This document shows positions 13,344 to 20,291 of a DNA stretch of 20,294 bases, piece by piece; position 1 is the stretch's first letter; each line of letters starts with the position of its first letter. The stretch comes from an uncultured Clostridia bacterium (GTDB taxonomy: Bacteria; Bacillota; Clostridia; Lachnospirales; Lachnospiraceae): contig CALBNS010000119.1 of the NCBI GenBank assembly GCA_937896665.1, forward strand, positions 1 to 20,294, in the 5' to 3' direction. The notes beneath the pieces are model-generated. The model ran no database searches. It saw only the letters and a list, made by a program, of their open reading frames with translations, and had not been told where the DNA came from. Made by a program: the position numbers and the translations under genes.

Positions 13344-14591
13344 ATGGGGAAAACGACAACAGAAATGAAATTGATATCCACTGCTGAACTTATTCCATAT
13401 GTAAATAATGCAAGGACGCATTCCAGTGAGCAGATTAACAAGCTGCGTTCTTCCCTTCGTGAATTTGGCTTTATCAATCCGGTTATTATCGATAGGGAAT
13501 ATAATGTGATAGCTGGTCATGGTCGAATCATGGCTGCAAAGGCAGAGGGTATTGAAGAAGTGCCATGTGTGTTTGTGGATTATTTGACGGAAGCACAGAA
13601 GAAAGCATACATCTTGGCAGATAACCGTATGGCCATGGATGCAGGATGGGATGAAGAACTTTTAAGAGTAGAAATCGAAGCTCTGCAGTCAGAAGCATTT
13701 GATATCGGTCTAACGGGTTTTGATGAGAAGGAAATCGCAGACCTGTTTGCATCAGATGATGATGTAAAAGACGATGACTTTGATGTAGAGGCAGAACTTG
13801 AAAAAGCACCTGTGACAAAAGCGGGTGATGTGTGGATACTTGGAAACCACAGACTTATTTGTGGGGACAGTACAAAGGAAGAAACCTATCAGATTTTGAT
13901 GGAAGATAAGAAAGCGAACCTTGTTGTAACAGATCCTCCTTACAATGTGAACTACGAAGGAAGTGCTGGAAAAATCAAAAACGACAACATGGCAAACGAC
14001 AAGTTCTATCAGTTCCTGTTTGATGCCTACACTTGTATGAATAAGGCTATGGCCGATGATGCAAGTATCTATGTATTCCATGCTGATACGGAAGGTCTTA
14101 ACTTCAGAAAAGCATTTGCAGATGCAGGCTTTTATCTTTCCGGTACCTGCATTTGGAAAAAGCAAAGCCTCGTACTAGGCAGAAGTCCATATCAGTGGCA
14201 GCATGAACCGTGCCTGTTTGGCTGGAAGCAGAAGGGGAAACATCAGTGGTATTCTGGCAGAAAAGAAACTACCATATGGGAATTTGATAAGCCAAAGAAG
14301 AATGGTGATCATCCAACCATGAAGCCAATTCCTCTCATTGCTTATCCGATTAAGAATTCTAGTATGACAAACTGCATCGTTTTGGATCCTTTTGGCGGAA
14401 GTGGTTCTACACTGATTGCTTGTGAGCAGACAGGACGTATCTGCAGAACCATTGAACTTGATGAAAAATTCTGTGATGTAATCGTAAAAAGATATATCGA
14501 GCAGGTGGGAACAGCGGAAAATGTGTTTGTAATTCGTGACGGTTTGAAAGTTTCGTATGATGACTTGCTGGTTTGTGCCGAAGAAAAATAG
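13344..14591 (+). CDS. DNA methyltransferase with N-terminal ParB/Srx-like domain
   Basis: A 415-residue fusion. Residues 1 to about 100 are a ParB/sulfiredoxin-like domain (LIPYVNNARTHS, FGFINPVII, VIAGHGRIMAAK). A linker leads to a DNA methyltransferase: catalytic DPPYNV near residue 197, a target-recognition part, MKPIPLIAYPI (motif X-like) and the SAM-binding DPFGGSGST near residue 350. Motif IV before motif I marks a beta-class amino-methyltransferase, so the product is N6-methyladenine or N4-methylcytosine; the recognition site cannot be read. No restriction partner is nearby, so it is probably an orphan enzyme protecting element DNA or regulating packaging. GGAGGTGCAGC precedes the ATG. 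It is directly downstream of the SAM synthetase. Confidence 0.92.
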   Translation: MGKTTTEMKLISTAELIPYVNNARTHSSEQINKLRSSLREFGFINPVIIDREYNVIAGHGRIMAAKAEGIEEVPCVFVDYLTEAQKKAYILADNRMAMDAGWDEELLRVEIEALQSEAFDIGLTGFDEKEIADLFASDDDVKDDDFDVEAELEKAPVTKAGDVWILGNHRLICGDSTKEETYQILMEDKKANLVVTDPPYNVNYEGSAGKIKNDNMANDKFYQFLFDAYTCMNKAMADDASIYVFHADTEGLNFRKAFADAGFYLSGTCIWKKQSLVLGRSPYQWQHEPCLFGWKQKGKHQWYSGRKETTIWEFDKPKKNGDHPTMKPIPLIAYPIKNSSMTNCIVLDPFGGSGSTLIACEQTGRICRTIELDEKFCDVIVKRYIEQVGTAENVFVIRDGLKVSYDDLLVCAEEK

Positions 14592-14597
14592 TTCACA

Positions 14598-14658
14598 TTT
14601 TTCGGATATATTACTTGCTATTTATGTGCTTTAGAGTGATATATGTACTACCGAAAAA
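14598..14658 (+). other. Leader with long-range inverted repeat before the 260-aa gene
   Basis: TTTTTCGG (14598-14605) and CCGAAAAA (14651-14658) are perfect complements 45 nt apart, and the interior repeats ATATAT-type words (GATATATTAC, GATATATGTAC). The right arm ends 1-2 nt before the AAGGAGG ribosome-binding site of the next gene. A fold here could affect translation, or the repeat could be a DNA site. It resembles sequence I associate with this gene in other Clostridia phages, which I cannot verify. Confidence 0.4.
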
Positions 14659-14674
14659 GAAGGAGGCACAGACC

Positions 14675-15457
14675 ATGAAGATTATTTACAGTTTAAAAGA
14701 GAGAAAACCATTTGTACAGGCATTAGAGGAAATTACAGGAACAAAATCCGTGTATAAGAAACCACCGACATTTGCATATGAAGTTGGCTGCATGACCATT
14801 ACCCGTGATGGAGATTTGGAATTTGATGATAATGTGGATGCAAATTCCATGAAAGATATTTTGAGTGAACTGGAGCAGAGGGGATTTATGGCAAAAGAAA
14901 ATCCTTATCTTAAGACGCAGGTGAATTTACCAGAAGAGAAGGAGACTTCGGAAGAAGAACATTTGGAATCTGACAATCAGGAAGAATCGACAGCGAAGGA
15001 AGATATTGGCCTTACAGTATCGATGCCAAGAAATTATTTTAATGACCAGGCACTTGAAAAGCTCAAAAATCTGATAAGTTCTAAGCAGACTTTAATCAAA
15101 AAGGCGTTGGGGATTGAGGAACTTCCAATCAAGGTGGGAGATGAAAAAGTAAGCTTTCCTTGGTTTGAGGTCAAACCTACGGATGAAGACGCTGTTACAG
15201 CTTATAGCCATTTGATTTATGCACTTTGCGAAATGGCAAAAAATCAAAATCGCATCACTGCAACAGAAAAAGAGGTAGAGAATGAAAAATACGCATTCAG
15301 ATGTTTTCTTTTAAGACTGGGATTTATTGGTGAGCAGTATAAAAAGGAGAGAAGGATACTTCTTCAGAATCTTAGCGGTTCAGCGGCATTCAAAAATAAT
15401 AAGGACAAGGGTGGTGCGCATGAAGTTTCCGAGCAGACAGATAGTAAAGAAGCTTAG
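14675..15457 (+). CDS. Phage-associated protein of unknown function ('virulence protein'-type annotation)
   Basis: A 260-residue protein with two parts: an N-terminal domain (MKIIYSLKERKPFVQALEE, GTKSVYKKPPTFAYEVG, MTITRDGDLEFDD) of ~80 residues, an acidic glutamate/serine-rich linker around residues 85-115, and a C-terminal helical part from TVSMPRNYFNDQALEKLKNLISSK to LSGSAAF. Such proteins are commonly labelled virulence protein in Clostridia, with no demonstrated role. AAGGAGG lies 8 nt before ATG 14675; the longer in-frame start at 14573 lies inside the methyltransferase gene and is rejected. It overlaps the DUF4314 gene by 38 nt in a different frame, so the two are probably coupled. Confidence 0.75.
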   Translation: MKIIYSLKERKPFVQALEEITGTKSVYKKPPTFAYEVGCMTITRDGDLEFDDNVDANSMKDILSELEQRGFMAKENPYLKTQVNLPEEKETSEEEHLESDNQEESTAKEDIGLTVSMPRNYFNDQALEKLKNLISSKQTLIKKALGIEELPIKVGDEKVSFPWFEVKPTDEDAVTAYSHLIYALCEMAKNQNRITATEKEVENEKYAFRCFLLRLGFIGEQYKKERRILLQNLSGSAAFKNNKDKGGAHEVSEQTDSKEA

Positions 15458-15641
15458 AGCAGAGTATCCAACAGGGACACGAGTGGAACTTGTAAAGATG
15501 GATGACATACAAGCTCCGCCGGTGGGAACAAAAGGAACTGTTATTGGTGTAGATGATATCGGTTCTATTATGGTTGCTTGGGATAATGGAAGCAGCCTGC
15601 ACATTGTGTATGGCGAAGATAAGTGTAGGAAAATTAATTAG
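15420..15641 (+). CDS. DUF4314 domain protein
   Basis: A 73-residue protein. Residues ~18-70 (YPTGTRVELVKMDD, VGTKGTVIGVDDIGSIMVAWDNGS, LHIVYGEDKC) match the DUF4314 pattern, a small SH3-like beta-barrel of unknown role. It lies inside the 3' end of the preceding gene by 38 nt, with GACAAGGGTGGTGCGC in front of its ATG as the ribosome-binding region. DUF4314 genes are common in Firmicutes phages near terminase genes. Transcription appears to stop shortly after it. Confidence 0.82.
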   Translation: MKFPSRQIVKKLRAEYPTGTRVELVKMDDIQAPPVGTKGTVIGVDDIGSIMVAWDNGSSLHIVYGEDKCRKIN

Positions 15642-15651
15642 TAAAACGAGA

Positions 15652-15685
15652 AGGGTTTCATGGAAGAATCTGTGAAGCCTTTTTT
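15652..15685 (+). terminator. Rho-independent terminator after the DUF4314 gene
   Basis: GGGTTTCA (15653-15660) pairs with TGAAGCCT (15673-15680) over 8 bp with two wobbles, then a run of six T. It lies 11 nt after the DUF4314 stop. It also contains the ATG at 15660, which makes that codon an unlikely start for the next gene. Confidence 0.7.
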
Positions 15686-15713
15686 GTTGTTTGAGAGAGG
15701 GGAGGATGTAAAC

Positions 15714-16049
15714 GTGTCTTGGAATATAGATGAAAATTATAAAATTGAAATGACCAAAGGCGATACACCTACCTTTGGATTTGAAATCTTTCTGCCGGAT
15801 GGTTCTGCCTATGAAATAGAAAAGGGCGATAGGGTTGTATTTGCAGCAAAAGCAAACAAATATGATAAAGAACCAGCATTCACCATAGAAGCAGATATGG
15901 ACACAAAGACGATTTCCTTTAAGGAAGAGCACACAAAGGCGTTGGAGATTGGAAAGTACATCTGGGAAATGTCCTTGAATAAAGAAAATGGTTACCGCTG
16001 CACCTTTATTGCAAACAAGAAATTGAATTTGACAGTGGAGGTGGCGTAG
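15714..16049 (+). CDS. Baseplate-upper-protein-like (BppU N-terminal type) protein
   Basis: A 111-residue protein starting at GTG 15714, with GGGGAGG 8 nt upstream; an in-frame ATG at 15660 lies in the terminator hairpin. The body is a single beta-sandwich: YKIEMTKGDTPTFGFEIFLPDG, GDRVVFAAKAN, DTKTISFKEEHTKALEIGKYIWEMSL, TFIANKKLNLTVEVA. The KGDT-starting strand, the GDxVxF strand and a Lxx-G-xYxWxM strand resemble the N-terminal domain of Firmicutes phage baseplate upper proteins. It would act in a virion adsorption device. It is first of three tightly packed fibre-like genes located, unusually, before terL. Confidence 0.62.
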   Translation: MSWNIDENYKIEMTKGDTPTFGFEIFLPDGSAYEIEKGDRVVFAAKANKYDKEPAFTIEADMDTKTISFKEEHTKALEIGKYIWEMSLNKENGYRCTFIANKKLNLTVEVA

Positions 16050-16051
16050 AG

Positions 16052-16252
16052 ATGGAAAAAGTGAGTGGAACATTAAGCAACGTTCCGGGAATTGCAAATT
16101 ATGAGAGCTTGAAAGACAAGCCACAGGTAAATGGTGTGGAGCTGTCTGGAAATAAAACGGCAAAAGAACTGGGGCTTGCATCTGCCAGTCAAGTGGAGCA
16201 GTTGCAGAAGACGATTGATGGGCTGATAGACGGAAATGAGGTGGCATACTGA
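16052..16252 (+). CDS. Short fibre/head-fibre-type protein
   Basis: A 66-residue protein with the motif NYESLKDKPQVNGVELSGNKTAKELGLAS, a pattern (Y..L.NKP.INGV.LSGNKT...LGL) widespread in phage head-fibre and tail-fibre proteins as a trimer-forming repeat. A short coiled coil (VEQLQKTIDGLIDG) follows. It starts 2 nt after the previous stop, with a GGAGGTGG site, and overlaps the next start (TGATG). It probably connects or trimerises the neighbouring beta-sandwich and leucine-rich-repeat proteins. Confidence 0.65.
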   Translation: MEKVSGTLSNVPGIANYESLKDKPQVNGVELSGNKTAKELGLASASQVEQLQKTIDGLIDGNEVAY

Positions 16253-17760
16253 TGGGAAATGTATTAGTAAAAGAAGAAACAATGACACAAATTGCAGATG
16301 CCATCCGTGAAAAATCTGGAACAGATGATTTATACAAGCCGGAAGAAATGCCAGAGGCGATTCTGGAGATTTCGACATATAGCGGAGACGGTGCAGATCC
16401 TAATAAGCCAGTGCGTTTCTATGATCCGTACGGAGAACTGGTTTACAGTTATTCAGTTAGTGAAATGGAAGAGCTGACAGAATTACCGAATCTACCGGAA
16501 TTTGCAGGGCTGATTGGTCAGGAATGGAACTGGTCATTGGAAAATATAAAAGCAGTTGGTGGAAAAGTAGATGTAGGGGCAAATTATATTACAGATGATG
16601 GAGCAACCAGAATTTACATTACACTATTAGAAGGTGCATTAAATCCAAGAGTCGGATTTAAACAGGCATCAGCTAATTCCGTGTATGTAGATTGGGGAGA
16701 TGGAAGTAACATTGAAACATCGGAGATATGTGGTGATGAAATTGTAAGTATTGAACATCGATATGCGAAAGCGGGAAACTATGTTATCCGGCTTATACCA
16801 AATGAAGATGCAGAGTTGGAATTGGTGGGCGATTATAACAGTACCAAAATACTTCATGTAGTTACAGAAAACAGCTATCAAAATCGAATATATGGAAGTG
16901 CTATAAGGAAGATTGAGATTGGGAAAGGCATGACAGAATTTACAGGAAGATGTTTTCATTCTGCTACGATAGAGTCTGTAACCATTCCCAAGGAGATTAT
17001 TTCGTTATCAACGGCTTTTCAGGGTATGAGAAGGTTGAAGTGTATTGTTGTACCAAAAGCTGTTGTAGACTTTCCGTCCTATGCTGTAAGAGACTGTAAA
17101 GGATTGAAAAAAATCATATTTTCAGAGAGTGCGGTATCACTAGGCGGCTCATCTTTCGCAGGGTGTACAAGTCTGGAAGAAATCGTGTTGGCTGCTGATG
17201 TGGCTCTGTCTTACACAGATATTTTCTCGGATTGTGCTGTTTTGAAGAACGTTGTATTGCCGAAAAGTCTAAAAAGGATGGGTTCAGACCTGTTTAGTTT
17301 AGACCACCTGTTAGAGAAAATAGAAATTCCGAATGAAGTTACCTCGATTGGAAACGGTGCGTTTTCTCATTGTGATTCATTGGTAGAGATAGAAATCCCA
17401 GATAGTGTAACGCAGTTAGGGGGAACGAATTTCTATTATTGTCATGCTTTACGAAAAATAAAATTGTCTGAAAATCTCACAGCTATACCAGCCAATATGT
17501 GTTATTGCTGTTATTCATTAAGTGAGGTAACAATTCCTACAAACGTGAGCGAAATTGAGACGAGTGCATTTGGAGATTGCTTTGGCATGAAGAATTATTA
17601 TATTTTGCCAAAAACACCGCCGGTTCTGGGGAATATAAATGTGTTTGATGACATACCTGTTGATTGTAAGATACATGTACCAAAAGGTTGTCTGGAAGCA
17701 TATCAAACAGCAGAAAACTGGAGCGAATATGCGGATTACATGGTAGAAATGGAGGAGTAA
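16252..17760 (+). CDS. BspA-like leucine-rich-repeat protein with PKD-like domain, probable receptor-binding/adhesin protein
   Basis: A 502-residue protein. Residues 1-45 (VLVKEETMTQIADAIREKSG...YKPEEMPEAI) are a leader common to phage fibre-like proteins. A PKD-like beta-sandwich spans about residues 100-200, with VDWGDGS and the HRYAKAGNYVIRL strand. From ~220 to 470 there are BspA-type (LRR_5) repeats such as LVEIEIPDSVTQLGG, LRKIKLSENLTAIP and LSEVTIPTNVSEIET, with SYAVRDCKG/AFSHCDSL-type F..C..L joints. It ends KTPPVLGN...IHVPKGCLEAYQTAENW, the usual BspA finishing segment. No signal peptide or LPXTG anchor is seen, so it is more likely virion-borne or host-binding than a secreted bacterial surface protein. 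Confidence 0.82.
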   Translation: MGNVLVKEETMTQIADAIREKSGTDDLYKPEEMPEAILEISTYSGDGADPNKPVRFYDPYGELVYSYSVSEMEELTELPNLPEFAGLIGQEWNWSLENIKAVGGKVDVGANYITDDGATRIYITLLEGALNPRVGFKQASANSVYVDWGDGSNIETSEICGDEIVSIEHRYAKAGNYVIRLIPNEDAELELVGDYNSTKILHVVTENSYQNRIYGSAIRKIEIGKGMTEFTGRCFHSATIESVTIPKEIISLSTAFQGMRRLKCIVVPKAVVDFPSYAVRDCKGLKKIIFSESAVSLGGSSFAGCTSLEEIVLAADVALSYTDIFSDCAVLKNVVLPKSLKRMGSDLFSLDHLLEKIEIPNEVTSIGNGAFSHCDSLVEIEIPDSVTQLGGTNFYYCHALRKIKLSENLTAIPANMCYCCYSLSEVTIPTNVSEIETSAFGDCFGMKNYYILPKTPPVLGNINVFDDIPVDCKIHVPKGCLEAYQTAENWSEYADYMVEMEE

Positions 17761-17761
17761 C

Positions 17762-19363
17762 GTGAGGAAACTGAAAAAATATAAGCCAACTAAGTTCATG
17801 GCTGAGGATTCTGTATACAGCAAAGAACTGGCGGATTATGCAGTTTCCTTTATTGAATGCCTATGTCACACGAAAGGGACATGGGCGGGAAAGCCATTTG
17901 AACTGATTGACTGGCAGGAACAAATTATCAGGGATGTGTTTGGAACGATTAAGCCAAATGGTTACAGACAGTTCAACACAGCCTACATTGAAATTCCTAA
18001 GAAAATGGGAAAATCAGAATTAGCGGCAGCAGTCGCACTCCTTCTTACTTGTGGTGATGGAGAGGAACGAGCCGAAGTTTATGGCTGTGCTGCAGACAGG
18101 CAGCAGGCATCTATTGTATTTGAAGTTGCAGCGGATATGGTAAGAATGTGTCCGGCATTAAATAAAAGAGTGAAGATTCTTGCTTCACAAAAACGAATTG
18201 TGTATCAGCCGACGAACAGCTTTTATCAGGTGTTGTCGGCTGAAGCTTATTCTAAGCATGGTTTTAATATCCACGGGGTTGTGTTTGATGAGTTGCATAC
18301 ACAGCCAAATAGAAAACTGTTTGATGTTATGACAAAAGGTTCCGGGGATGCCAGAACTCAGCCTTTGTATTTTCTGATTACAACAGCCGGTACGGATACA
18401 AACAGTATCTGCTATGAGACACACCAGAAAGCAAAGGATATTATTGAGGGGAGAAAGATAGACCCGACATTCTATCCTGTGATTTATGGTGCAGATGAGG
18501 ATGATGACTGGACAGATCCAGAAGTTTGGAAGAAAGCAAATCCATCTTTGGGAATTACGGTAAGTATTGATAAGGTACAAGCTGCCTGTGATTCTGCGAA
18601 ACAGAATCCGGGAGAAGAGAACGCTTTCAGGCAGCTTCGATTAAACCAGTGGGTAAAACAGGTAGTCCGCTGGATGCCGATGGATAAATGGGATGCCTGT
18701 AATTTCAATGTAAATGAAGACGATTTGGAAGGTCGTGTATGCTACGGTGGTCTGGACTTATCCTCCACCACGGACATCACGGCTTTTGTACTGGTCTTTC
18801 CACCGATGGATGAGGATGATAAGTTTGTGGTGCTTCCATATTTCTGGATTCCGGAAGATACATTGGAACTGCGAGTCCGGAGAGACCATGTTCCATATGA
18901 TGTCTGGGAGAAGCAAGGATATCTTATGACCACGGAAGGTAATGTTGTCCATTATGGATTTATAGAAAAATTCATAGAAAGATTGGGCGAGCGTTTCAAC
19001 ATTCGTGAGATTGCCTTTGACCGATGGGGAGCTGTACAGATGGTGCAGAACCTTGAGGGAATGGGATTTACGGTTGTTCCTTTTGGACAGGGGTTCAAAG
19101 ATATGAGCCCTCCGACAAAGGAACTGATGAAACTGACATTAGAAAAAAAGTTGGCTCATGGCGGACATCCGGTCCTTCGCTGGATGATGGATAATATTTT
19201 CATCCGAACAGATCCAGCGGGAAACATTAAGGCAGATAAGGAAAAATCTACAGAGAAGATTGATGGTGCTATTGCAACTATTATGGGCTTGGACAGGGCA
19301 ATCCGCTGTGGAAATGATGTCACAGCATCTGTTTATGATGAGCGTGGTATTTTATTCATTTAA
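17762..19363 (+). CDS. terL: Terminase large subunit (HK97-type, Terminase_1)
   Basis: A 533-residue packaging ATPase/nuclease starting at GTG, 1 nt after the previous stop. ATPase part: adenine-binding WQEQIIRD, deviant Walker A PKKMGKSELAA near residue 79, Walker B GVVFDELHT near 172-181, and the coupling motif LITTAGT. Nuclease part: GGLDLSSTTD (first metal-binding aspartate) near residue 329, AFDRWGA near 419 and KIDGAIATIMGLDRA near 498. It appears complete. TerL cuts concatemers at cos and pumps DNA into the procapsid; a portal gene normally follows at once, but here the next genes are a toxin-antitoxin pair. Confidence 0.93.
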   Translation: MRKLKKYKPTKFMAEDSVYSKELADYAVSFIECLCHTKGTWAGKPFELIDWQEQIIRDVFGTIKPNGYRQFNTAYIEIPKKMGKSELAAAVALLLTCGDGEERAEVYGCAADRQQASIVFEVAADMVRMCPALNKRVKILASQKRIVYQPTNSFYQVLSAEAYSKHGFNIHGVVFDELHTQPNRKLFDVMTKGSGDARTQPLYFLITTAGTDTNSICYETHQKAKDIIEGRKIDPTFYPVIYGADEDDDWTDPEVWKKANPSLGITVSIDKVQAACDSAKQNPGEENAFRQLRLNQWVKQVVRWMPMDKWDACNFNVNEDDLEGRVCYGGLDLSSTTDITAFVLVFPPMDEDDKFVVLPYFWIPEDTLELRVRRDHVPYDVWEKQGYLMTTEGNVVHYGFIEKFIERLGERFNIREIAFDRWGAVQMVQNLEGMGFTVVPFGQGFKDMSPPTKELMKLTLEKKLAHGGHPVLRWMMDNIFIRTDPAGNIKADKEKSTEKIDGAIATIMGLDRAIRCGNDVTASVYDERGILFI

Positions 19364-19414
19364 CCTGACATACTTTTGACTGTTGAAGCACAAAATATTA
19401 TATATTTATAAATT

Positions 19415-19456
19415 GCTTGCATATAGATTGCAATCCGCAAGCGTTTGTGATAAGAT
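19415..19456 (+). promoter_or_regulatory. Promoter and palindromic operator of the toxin-antitoxin operon
   Basis: TTGCAA (19428-19433), 17 nt, TAAGAT (19451-19456) form a good sigma-A promoter. The -35 sits in the palindrome ATTGCAAT (19427-19434), itself flanked by GCTTGC (19415-19420) and GCAAGC (19437-19442). Such nested symmetry over a promoter is expected of an operator bound by a RelB-type antitoxin or antitoxin-toxin complex. Confidence 0.6.
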
Positions 19457-19478
19457 ACAGTTGAAGGAGGCGAGGATT

Positions 19479-19784
19479 ATGGCAAGAACAGCAAATGTAT
19501 TCGCACGTGTTGAGCCTGAAATCAAAGAACAGGCAGAAAGCGTATTAGACCAGTTAGGGATTCCGATGTCAAATGCAGTAGGTATGTTTTTGAGACAGAT
19601 TGTGTTACAAAAAGGGATTCCTTTTGAAATGAAATTACCAAGAACCGAGCCATTGGCATATGGTTCTCTTACAAAAGAGCAGTTTGATAAAGAGATTGGA
19701 AAAGGTATGGCTGATGTAAAGGCTGGCAGAATTTACTCAGCAGATGCCATTGAAGCTGAAATGAAAAGAGATTTCGGCTTATGA
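19479..19784 (+). CDS. RelB/DinJ-family antitoxin
   Basis: A 101-residue protein with the ribbon-helix-helix N-terminus of RelB/DinJ antitoxins: TANVFARVEPEIKEQAESVL (beta-strand plus helix A), LGIPMSNAVGMFLRQIV (helix B), then GIPFEMKLP, a family hallmark. The tail (FDKEIGKGMADVKAGRIYSAD) is the toxin-binding part. AAGGAGG lies 8 nt before ATG 19479; the longer frame to 19383 runs through the promoter and is rejected. Its stop overlaps the toxin start by 4 bp (ATGA). The antitoxin should neutralise the toxin and repress the promoter just upstream. Confidence 0.9.
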   Translation: MARTANVFARVEPEIKEQAESVLDQLGIPMSNAVGMFLRQIVLQKGIPFEMKLPRTEPLAYGSLTKEQFDKEIGKGMADVKAGRIYSADAIEAEMKRDFGL

Positions 19785-20107
19785 TTTATGACGTAGTTTA
19801 TACTGCTGAGGCCAGACAGGATTTAAGGGATATCTATGAATATATAGCTTATGAACTTTTGGTGCCGGAAATTGCTTCCGGTCAGGTAGACAGGATCATG
19901 AAAGCAGCACGTTCCCTTGAACAGATGCCGATGCGCTATACTCGTTATGAAGAAGAACCTTGGCATAGCCAGGGATTACGTTTCCTGCCAGTGGACAATT
20001 ATTTGATATTTTATCTGCCAGATGAAACAACAAGTGTTGTAAATATTATCCGCATCATGTATGGTGGCAGGGATGTAAAAAGACAGTTGAGCGAAACAAT
20101 CGAATAA
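19781..20107 (+). CDS. RelE/ParE-superfamily toxin
   Basis: A 108-residue protein with the RelE/ParE fold pattern: MIYDVVYTAEARQDLRDIYEYIA (strand, then helix 1), LEQMPMRYTRY, LRFLPVDNYLIFYLPDE and VVNIIRIMYGGRDVKRQL. The conserved basic residues of the C-terminal strand and tail (R-I-M-Y-G-G-R-D) are present. RelE members cut mRNA in the ribosome and ParE members poison gyrase; the presence of the RelB/DinJ antitoxin favours an mRNA interferase, but sequence alone cannot decide. It is translationally coupled to the antitoxin and followed by a terminator. Confidence 0.9.
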   Translation: MIYDVVYTAEARQDLRDIYEYIAYELLVPEIASGQVDRIMKAARSLEQMPMRYTRYEEEPWHSQGLRFLPVDNYLIFYLPDETTSVVNIIRIMYGGRDVKRQLSETIE

Positions 20108-20119
20108 TAAAAGTATGGG

Positions 20120-20150
20120 AGCACTTATCAGAAATGGTAGGTGCTTTCTT
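20120..20150 (+). terminator. Terminator of the toxin-antitoxin operon
   Basis: AGCACTTA (20120-20127) pairs with TAGGTGCT (20138-20145) over 8 bp with one wobble, then TTCTT. It starts 12 nt after the toxin stop codon, so the pair forms a self-contained transcription unit. Confidence 0.7.
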
Positions 20151-20169
20151 GATTTGAAGATATAATAAA

Positions 20170-20191
20170 GGATCTTGCATATGCAAGACCC
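20170..20191. repeat. Long palindrome downstream of the toxin gene
   Basis: TCTTGCATATGCAAGA (20173-20188) is a perfect 16-bp palindrome, extended by GG/CC pairs with one mismatch to 22 bp. It has no spacer, so it suits a dimeric protein-binding site better than an RNA hairpin. It shares CTTGCATAT with the operator region at 19416. Confidence 0.5.
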
Positions 20192-20257
20192 TAAAATGCG
20201 TTTTCTTTCAATTCACGGGAATCTAGTCGGTTTGAGGTTTATAAAGTTATAATTAAG

Positions 20258-20291
20258 AATGTACAAAAAGTGTGGAATAAAAATGTACAAA
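20258..20291 (+). repeat. Direct repeat AATGTACAAA at the window end
   Basis: The 10-mer AATGTACAAA occurs at 20258-20267 and 20282-20291, 24 bp start to start, each with the TGTACA palindrome. The array may continue past the window edge. Binding sites of a regulator, or the multiple terminal repeats of an insertion sequence, are possible. Confidence 0.45.

Noticed and set aside
14573..14674. Upstream in-frame ATG for the 260-aa protein
   Set aside because: The start lies inside the methyltransferase gene and the added residues are hydrophobic translation of the inverted-repeat leader; ATG 14675 follows AAGGAGG.
15660..15713. ATG at 15660 as start of the BppU-like protein
   Set aside because: It sits in the terminator loop boundary; GTG 15714 has a well-spaced GGGGAGG.
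15390..16337. Long minus-strand open frame of 315 codons
   Set aside because: It is the shadow of three well-supported plus-strand genes and a terminator, is rich in H, F, C and S as antisense frames are, and has no ribosome-binding site.
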